From an archaeon (GTDB lineage: Archaea; Nanobdellota; Nanobdellia; Woesearchaeales; GW2011-AR9), in assembly GCA_023259115.1 (NCBI GenBank), contig JAHFQW010000013.1, positions 1-47,277 of the forward strand: 47,277 bases of DNA. Reading direction: 5' to 3'. This document shows positions 42,119-47,277 of the stretch, piece after piece (within the stretch, counting starts at the first letter, position 1; each line of letters begins with the position of its first letter). The position numbers were made by a program, and so were the translations under genes. Under the pieces are notes generated by a model. The model was not told where the DNA came from. It saw only the letters and a list, made by a program, of their open reading frames with translations, and did no database searches.

Positions 42119-42460
42119 CTACTTAAAGAAGTTCTCGCTTTTAAAGATTGTGATGATTTTTTTCACATGAAGGGTATAAGAGAGGTAGGCGGCGAGGAAA
42201 AAGAAGAGCAGTACGAGAAGTCGAGAGGACCAAAAACTGGCAAGGAGGAAGCCTAACAAGAAGAAAAAGGTGATGATGAGGAAGGGGAGGATGGGTTCTT
42301 GATATTTTTTGATGTAGAATTGCCGGCCAGCGAGAGCGCCGCTGAGAATGATGGCGAGGTAGTTGAGGGAAGGACTACGAATAAGAATAGAGAGAAGAAA
42401 GCCGAGTACGATAAATACGACGGCGAAGTTTTCTACCCAGTTTTCTGTTTCAATGTTCAT
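42119..42460 (-). CDS. Small integral membrane protein, 113 aa
   Basis: Four hydrophobic segments are visible (FAVVFIVLGFLLSILI, LNYLAIILSGALAG, LPFLIITFFFLLGFLLASF and LVLLFFFLAAYLSY) with basic residues at the C-terminus. No recognised family. It lies downstream of the M50-like gene (76 bp) and upstream of the 105-aa gene (5 bp) on the same strand. Confidence 0.65.
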   Translation of the reverse strand: MNIETENWVENFAVVFIVLGFLLSILIRSPSLNYLAIILSGALAGRQFYIKKYQEPILPFLIITFFFLLGFLLASFWSSRLLVLLFFFLAAYLSYTLHVKKIITIFKSENFFK

Positions 42461-42536
42461 GTGATTTTTGATTGTTTTATGTTTTTATTTTATTTGTGTT
42501 TTATTTTTTAATGATATAGAGGATAATTTGAAGGTG

Positions 42537-43274
42537 CTATTTGTTGGAGCTAATTAAGAGATACCAAGAGCCAGCGATGATACCTGTGGCAAATGAGATG
42601 ATGAGGCCGATGAGTGTTTGAGTGAGTAATAAGACGGAGATGATTGAGGTTAGGAGTATGGCGGCAAAATATAATGGACGGGAACCCCAGAAAATGGCAA
42701 GGCCATCTAATTGAGGGAGTGGAATGAGAGAGCAGAACGCCATGATGATATTGAGGGCAAGACCTTTTGAGAATAGATAGGTGTGAGGGGAGAGATATAA
42801 TCCGAGGGCAAAGAGACCAGCCATGATAAGATTGCCAATGATACCCCAAAAGGCAATCATGGCATTTTCTATGAAAGAAAAGCCGTACCTGAATTCTCCC
42901 AAACGTTGTTTGACCATAAATGAGACGGCCATTGTGCCGAGTAGAATTAAAGGAAGTCTGCCATTTGAGATTATAGCGAGGAGCAGAGCAACGATAATGC
43001 CTGGCCACCACACTTTAAATTCGGCTTTGAGACCTTGGCTGAGGCCGTAGACTTTTTGGCAGGAGAGACGGAAGAGAATGGAGATGGTTGCAATAATGAG
43101 AACCAGAAAAAGGTTAAGTAGGCCTGTTGTTATATCTAATTGCTGTTCGCCCCAATCACGAAAAGAGAAAATGAATGCAGTTATGAGAATGCCTATGAGC
43201 AGGCTGGAACGTTCTTGGGAACTAAATTCATAAAATTGCTTGAGACGAGCACGGAATTCTTGGGAGGAAACCAT
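42537..43274 (-). CDS. M50-like membrane protein lacking the HExxH zinc motif
   Basis: Six or so membrane segments are visible. The second conserved element of site-2 proteases is present as CSLIPLPQLDGLAIF (usual NLLPxPxLDG). The expected HExxH helix, which precedes a GL.AEF..WWPG segment in archaeal homologues, reads LFRLSCQKVYGL, so the His/Glu zinc ligands are absent. It is most likely a catalytically inactive paralogue. The start at 43274 is set by the TATA box (43297-43304, 27 bp); the longer frame would run into the mobile element at 43321. The length is 245 aa. Confidence 0.75.
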   Translation of the reverse strand: MVSSQEFRARLKQFYEFSSQERSSLLIGILITAFIFSFRDWGEQQLDITTGLLNLFLVLIIATISILFRLSCQKVYGLSQGLKAEFKVWWPGIIVALLLAIISNGRLPLILLGTMAVSFMVKQRLGEFRYGFSFIENAMIAFWGIIGNLIMAGLFALGLYLSPHTYLFSKGLALNIIMAFCSLIPLPQLDGLAIFWGSRPLYFAAILLTSIISVLLLTQTLIGLIISFATGIIAGSWYLLISSNK

Positions 43275-43296
43275 AGAGGGGAGAAAGTGGAAATGG

Positions 43297-43304
43297 TATA
43301 TAAA
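43297..43304 (-). promoter_or_regulatory. TATA box of the M50-like gene
   Basis: On the minus strand this reads TTTATATA, centred about 27 bp from ATG 43274. The family 1 element copy C starts 16 bp upstream of it. Confidence 0.6.
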
Positions 43305-43320
43305 TGATACGGGAGAAATG

Positions 43321-43463
43321 GCTAATATGAAACCCTCTCGTTCGCACCCTCCCCCAACGTGAAATAGTATCAAGATGAAATCTTATTTCGAGGGGGAGGG
43401 CACGGTTTGTCTTACGAATACTCCCTGTGCTCACTTGCCCTGTGGCGAGGGTTTCCTATTAGC
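43321..43463 (+). mobile_element. Structured MITE-like element, family 1, copy C (most intact)
   Basis: The 143-bp unit has terminal inverted repeats of 17 bp (43321-43337 with 43447-43463, 16 of 17 matched). It is flanked by a perfect 11-bp direct repeat, cgggagaaatg, at 43310-43320 and 43464-43474. Inside, ccctccccc pairs with gggggaggg, then gaaata with tatttc, forming one arm; gcacgg/cc-gtgc and gcc-ctgt-ggc form further hairpins. It lies between the M50-like promoter and the THUMP-methyltransferase gene. The perfect flanking repeat points to a recent insertion. Confidence 0.85.
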
Positions 43464-43519
43464 CGGGAGAAATGGTTTAAAATGATTTGAATAATTAATT
43501 TGAATGGCTCTGTAGAATT

Positions 43520-44629
43520 TTATTTCTTCTGCAGTTTCCAATAGCGATGGGTGCTGCTGCCTTTGGTTATGTCTTGCTGTTCTATTAGATTGAATTTTTG
43601 GGAGAGGGGAAAGTCCCATGTGGGGCGGCCAATTATGAATAGAATACCGCGGGGTTTGAGGATGTAGTCGACGCTGTAATAAAGATCGTTGATTTTTTCT
43701 TCATCTTTAGAGGTTACTTGAAAGAGGGCAATGTCAAATGAGGCGGGGTCGTATTTTAAATCAACTTCATCGAGGGGATGTTTTGCGATAGTGAGAACAG
43801 AATTGACTTTAGCTATAAGCGCATTTTTTCGGATGGCGGTGGTATTCTGAGTGGTTTCGTCAAAGACGTAGATACTATTTTTGATAGAGGGAGGGGAGGG
43901 TGGTGAAGGGTGAGAAGTTGGGGAGGTGAAAGAGAGGGGGAGAGATTGCATTAAAGGGAATTTGGTGCAGGAGAATGTGGAGGGGTTATGAGGAGGTGTA
44001 TGAGAGGAGAAGAGGGCAGCTTCAATGGCAATAGATCCATCTTTGGCGAAGCCGAGGAGTGTTTTTTTTTCTGGAGAAAACGTGCTTTGACGCAGAAAGT
44101 AATAGGCAAGATCGCCTTTAAATGAACTTTGATGAGGAAAGACGCGATACGAGCGGGTGTTGAGTTCAAGTCCTGTGAGGTCAATACCGACAAAAAAATG
44201 GTCTTGGTTAGCGTAGATTATGATGAGGATATCGGGATGTTTGAGATTAATCTGGGGATTGAGGGATGTTGGAGCTAGAGCTTGATAGAATTTTGTGGCA
44301 GCGGCTTTGGAGAGTGCGAGACGGTTATCAATACCGGGAAGATTTTCAACTTCGATTTTGAATGTGAGTTCATTTGTAAAGATATCTTTGAGGTTTAGGG
44401 GAAGAGAGAGAAAGTTGATGTCATCTGCTTTGTTGAATTGGCCAAGGGCGAGCAGAATACGACGAGGAGTTTGCAGATGCGTTGCAAGAGAGAGAAGGGT
44501 TTGGGGGGGAGAATCGAATTCGATGACTTGGGGGTGAATAGTGCTTGAGATATGGGCTTGTTCTTGAAGTTCTTGCTGGGCGATGTGTTCAAGACTGGGG
44601 TGAACAAGAAGATATGATTTCATGGGCAT
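43520..44629 (-). CDS. THUMP-domain RNA methyltransferase-like protein with degenerate active site, 369 aa
   Basis: An N-terminal THUMP-containing half (about residues 1-150) precedes FFVGIDLTGLELNTRSYRVF, the linker signature of Trm14/RlmL-type methyltransferases. The SAM-binding motif, normally DPxCGSGTxxIEAA, reads LLGFAKDGSIAIEAALFS, and the usual NPPY/F catalytic tetrapeptide is replaced by ALFQVTS. It may thus bind RNA without methylating it. A proline/serine-rich insert (about 210-255) interrupts the fold. Its ATG overlaps the gyrA stop (TAATG), so translation is probably coupled. Confidence 0.72.
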   Translation of the reverse strand: MPMKSYLLVHPSLEHIAQQELQEQAHISSTIHPQVIEFDSPPQTLLSLATHLQTPRRILLALGQFNKADDINFLSLPLNLKDIFTNELTFKIEVENLPGIDNRLALSKAAATKFYQALAPTSLNPQINLKHPDILIIIYANQDHFFVGIDLTGLELNTRSYRVFPHQSSFKGDLAYYFLRQSTFSPEKKTLLGFAKDGSIAIEAALFSSHTPPHNPSTFSCTKFPLMQSLPLSFTSPTSHPSPPSPPSIKNSIYVFDETTQNTTAIRKNALIAKVNSVLTIAKHPLDEVDLKYDPASFDIALFQVTSKDEEKINDLYYSVDYILKPRGILFIIGRPTWDFPLSQKFNLIEQQDITKGSSTHRYWKLQKK

Positions 44630-47175
44630 TATTCCGAAGTGGGTGCAGTGGAGGGAGTGGGAGGAGCGGGTGGAGAGGGGTTGTCTTGAGTGGAATCAGG
44701 GAGAGAATCAGATAGGGAACTTGGTAGAGAACCAGTGGATTCATCGTCTGGGATGATCATGGCGGCAGCGGCTAATTTGTCGTTTTCGTCTAAACGCATG
44801 ATGCGCACTCCTTGTGTGGCGCGGCCAATGACGGATATGTCGGTACATTTGACACGAATACCATTGCCGGAGCGGGAGATGAGCATGAGTTCTTCGTTGC
44901 CGGAAACGAGCATGACGGTTTTGACAGGACCGTTTTTGTCAGTGATTTTGATGTTGGTGACACCTTTTCCGCCACGGTTGCAGAGACGGTATTCGGAAAC
45001 GGGTGTGCGTTTGCCGTAGCCGAGTTCGGTGAGGGTGAGGATTTCTTTGGTTTCGTCGGCGGCAAGCATACCAATAACTGCGTCGTTCTCATCTAATTTA
45101 ATGCCTCGAACACCTGATGCTTGACGACCCATGGAGCGAACGTCTTCTTCGTTGAAACGATTGGCATTCCCTTCTTTGGTAGCGAGAATGATTTCTTGGT
45201 TACCGGTGGTGTATTGTACATTGACGAGGGTGTCTTGTTCATCGAGATTAATGGCGCGAATGCCGCCTTTTCGCGGATTAGAAAATTCTTCTAATGTGGT
45301 TTTTTTGACGGTGCCGAGTTTTGTACACATGAATAGGTAGCCTTGGTTGAAATTGCTAATGGGTACAATGGCGCTAATGGTTTCGTTTGGATGTAATTCT
45401 AAGAGGTTGGCGATGTGTTTGCCTTTGGCTTGTCGAGTTGATTCGGGAATATTATATACTTTTAGCCAATACACTTGACCACGATCGGTGAAAAATAATA
45501 AGTAGTCATGAGTAGAGGTGATGTAGAGACGTTCGACGAAGTCTTCGTCTTTCATGCCGGCGGCTTTGACTCCTCTACCTCCACGTTTTTGGGTTTTGTA
45601 TGTGTCTAGAGGGAGGCGTTTGACGTAGCCGGAATTAGTCATGGTGACAACAACGGTTTGTTCTTCGATAAGTTGTTCCATATCTACTTCATCTTCTTCG
45701 TCTACTTTGATAATTGAACGGCGAGGATCACCATAATTTAGTTTTAATTCTTGCAATTCTTCTTTGATGAGCGAGAGAATTTTTTCAACTGAACCAAGAA
45801 TTTCTAGATAATATTGGATGTCTTTTAATAGTGAAGCGTGTTCTTCACGAATTTTTTCTTGTTCTAATGAGGCAAGTTTTTGTAAACGCAGTTCAAGAAT
45901 AGCTTTGGCTTGCAGTTCGGTTAAAGAATAGGTGGCGAGCAAGAACTGTTTAGCATCTTCGATGGTGTGAGAGCGTTTAATCCCGGCGATAACGTCGTCA
46001 ATATGGTTGAGGGCGATGAGCAGACCTTCAAGGAGATGAACTTTTTTTTGGGCTTCGGCAAGATCGTATTGCGTGCGTTTAGTGATGACGTCTTGACGAT
46101 GGGCGATATGATGATGGATGAAATCTTTAATACCTAAAGTTTTTGGTTGATTATTAACTAATGCGAGCATATTAATGCCAAAAGAGGTTTGTAAACGGCT
46201 GTATTGGTAGAGTTGAGTGAGGGTGAAGGTGGGATCGGCATCTTTTTTGAGATCGATGACAATACGGATACCTTCTCGATCGGATTCATCGTTGATGTTG
46301 CGAATGCCTACGATGGTTTTTTCTTGTACTAATGAGGCGATTTGCTGGATGAGTTCTTCTTTATTGACTTGGTAGGGAATTTCGCTGACGATTATTTGAT
46401 CTTTTTCGATGTGAGCTACAGATTTGATGGTCACTTTTCCACGCCCGGTGGCATAGGCTAATTGCAAGGAAGGACCACATAATATTTCGCCTCCTGTGGG
46501 AAAGTCGGGAGCGGGTAAAATGGCCATGAGGTCATTGAGGGAAATGTCAGGGTTGTCTATTGTTGCAATAATGGCTTGGGCGACTTCGTTGAGGTTATGA
46601 GGAGGAATATTTGTGGCCATACCTACAGCAATGCCGCTTGAGCCGTTAATTAAGAGATTGGGAATAGCACTGGGGAGAACGGTTGGTTCCTGAAGGGAGT
46701 CATCAAAATTATTTTTGAATTCGACGGTATTTTTTTCAATGTCTTTGAGCAATTCTTCGGTGATTTTATTGAGTTTGGCTTCAGTATACCTCATGGAGGC
46801 GGCGGTATCACCATCAATGGATCCAAAATTGCCTTGACCTTTGATGAGAGGATATCGTAGAGAGAAATCTTGCGCCATCCTAACCAAAGAATCGTAGACG
46901 GCAGTGTCGCCGTGAGGGTGGTATTTCCCCAGAACCTCTCCGACGATACGGGCGCATTTCTTAAATGGTTTATTGTGGAGCATACCCAAATCGTACATGG
47001 CATAGAGTATACGCCTGTGAACGGGTTTTAGACCGTCTCTCACATCGGGAAGAGCACGGCCAACGATAACAGACATGGCATAAGTCACATATGCGGTTTT
47101 CATCTCCTCTTCGATAACACGAGGGATGATGTTGGCAGGGTTTTGCTCAGGAATGGAGGGGTTGGAGGGGGGCAT
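44629..47175 (-). CDS. gyrA: DNA gyrase subunit A
   Basis: This is the breakage-reunion subunit of type IIA topoisomerase. Visible: [20 protein letters not shown] (32-51), [19 protein letters not shown] (72-90) and catalytic Y130 in [12 protein letters not shown]. Beta-pinwheel repeats fill the C-terminal third and include the GyrA box variant QKRGGRG in [12 protein letters not shown]. The box supports gyrase (negative supercoiling) rather than topo IV. The length of 848 aa is normal; the tail is Pro/Ser/Thr-rich. gyrB is not in the window. It coexists with topoisomerase VI. Confidence 0.96.
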   Translation of the reverse strand: MPPSNPSIPEQNPANIIPRVIEEEMKTAYVTYAMSVIVGRALPDVRDGLKPVHRRILYAMYDLGMLHNKPFKKCARIVGEVLGKYHPHGDTAVYDSLVRMAQDFSLRYPLIKGQGNFGSIDGDTAASMRYTEAKLNKITEELLKDIEKNTVEFKNNFDDSLQEPTVLPSAIPNLLINGSSGIAVGMATNIPPHNLNEVAQAIIATIDNPDISLNDLMAILPAPDFPTGGEILCGPSLQLAYATGRGKVTIKSVAHIEKDQIIVSEIPYQVNKEELIQQIASLVQEKTIVGIRNINDESDREGIRIVIDLKKDADPTFTLTQLYQYSRLQTSFGINMLALVNNQPKTLGIKDFIHHHIAHRQDVITKRTQYDLAEAQKKVHLLEGLLIALNHIDDVIAGIKRSHTIEDAKQFLLATYSLTELQAKAILELRLQKLASLEQEKIREEHASLLKDIQYYLEILGSVEKILSLIKEELQELKLNYGDPRRSIIKVDEEDEVDMEQLIEEQTVVVTMTNSGYVKRLPLDTYKTQKRGGRGVKAAGMKDEDFVERLYITSTHDYLLFFTDRGQVYWLKVYNIPESTRQAKGKHIANLLELHPNETISAIVPISNFNQGYLFMCTKLGTVKKTTLEEFSNPRKGGIRAINLDEQDTLVNVQYTTGNQEIILATKEGNANRFNEEDVRSMGRQASGVRGIKLDENDAVIGMLAADETKEILTLTELGYGKRTPVSEYRLCNRGGKGVTNIKITDKNGPVKTVMLVSGNEELMLISRSGNGIRVKCTDISVIGRATQGVRIMRLDENDKLAAAAMIIPDDESTGSLPSSLSDSLPDSTQDNPSPPAPPTPSTAPTSE

Positions 47176-47250
47176 CTTGGAGAGGTTTTGGGTGTTTGTT
47201 TTTTTTAGGGTTTATCGACGATAAGTATCTGTTATTTTGAGAGAGGAGTG

Positions 47251-47260
47251 GTTTATAAAG
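47251..47260 (-). promoter_or_regulatory. TATA box upstream of gyrA
   Basis: On the minus strand the sequence is ctttataaac. The predicted start near 47230 gives a leader of about 55 nt before the ATG at 47175. Confidence 0.5.
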
Positions 47261-47277
47261 ATTGCGGTATATTTTCT

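Noticed and set aside
43275-43373. N-terminal extension of the M50-like protein
   Set aside because: It would be encoded across the TATA box and into the mobile element; the ATG at 43274 fits the promoter.

Overview
The window is a chromosomal segment of an archaeon, most likely a DPANN-type lineage (Woesearchaeota/Pacearchaeota-like). The assignment rests on DNA topoisomerase VI A and B, a RIO1 kinase, a Dim2-like KH protein, archaeal DnaG, a HerA-family ATPase, aIF1A, a geranylgeranyl-reductase-family flavoprotein, a tRNA-Trp with introns, and promoters of BRE plus TATA type. Many genes have a TATA box centred about 27 nt before the ATG and so look leaderless. Bacterial-type genes are interspersed: gyrA, lspA, htpX/lemA, a DEAD-box helicase, msrA, and an outer-membrane-like beta-barrel protein.

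Layout. 1-5900: a minus-strand block with two hypothetical genes, top6A-top6B, a KH-domain gene and rio1. 6018-8030: a 47-aa ribbon-helix-helix gene overlapping a SelO-like pseudokinase gene, then a putative small RNA with a UUCG-capped terminator hairpin and a putative 76-nt structured RNA. 8320-19907: dnaG, a herA-like gene, htpX/lemA, a SpoIIM-family gene, a RecB/Cas4-like nuclease, aIF1A, an SDR protein, lspA and several small conserved genes. 20054-23541: a coiled-coil surface protein and a DEAD-box helicase. 23919-29441: a sugar-phosphate and nucleotide region (class II aldolase, rpiB, rpe, rtcA, BtpA family, TrpD-like). 29623-32242: two tRNA-Trp genes, a P-loop kinase and an amino-acid permease. 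32364-38153: a cell-surface island with a Cys-containing secreted protein, a coiled-coil plus beta-barrel protein, an Ig-like/calcium-repeat protein and an abundant-looking tail-anchored surface protein. 38332-47175: a GGR-family flavoprotein, msrA, small membrane proteins, an M50-like pseudoprotease, a degenerate THUMP methyltransferase and gyrA.

Most unusual features. (1) A family of about 120-143-bp structured elements is present in three copies (79-199, 29901-30042, 43321-43463). Each has roughly 17-bp terminal inverted repeats and an 11-bp flanking duplication, perfect in the third copy. A second, unrelated 180-bp element lies at 13160-13339. All four sit 14-18 bp from a TATA box, on the upstream side of a minus-strand promoter; three of those promoters have an obvious gene. 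(2) An RHH gene and a SelO-like gene are followed by a small RNA that has the same 15-bp core promoter as the RHH gene. (3) The surface-protein gene at 36894 has a Shine-Dalgarno region perfectly complementary over 18 nt to its own 3' UTR. (4) A protein with an OmpA-like terminal barrel is encoded in an archaeal context. (5) Two tRNA-Trp(CCA) genes lie close together on opposite strands; one appears to carry two introns, one of them in the T-loop.

All functional calls come from reading motifs and context without database searches.
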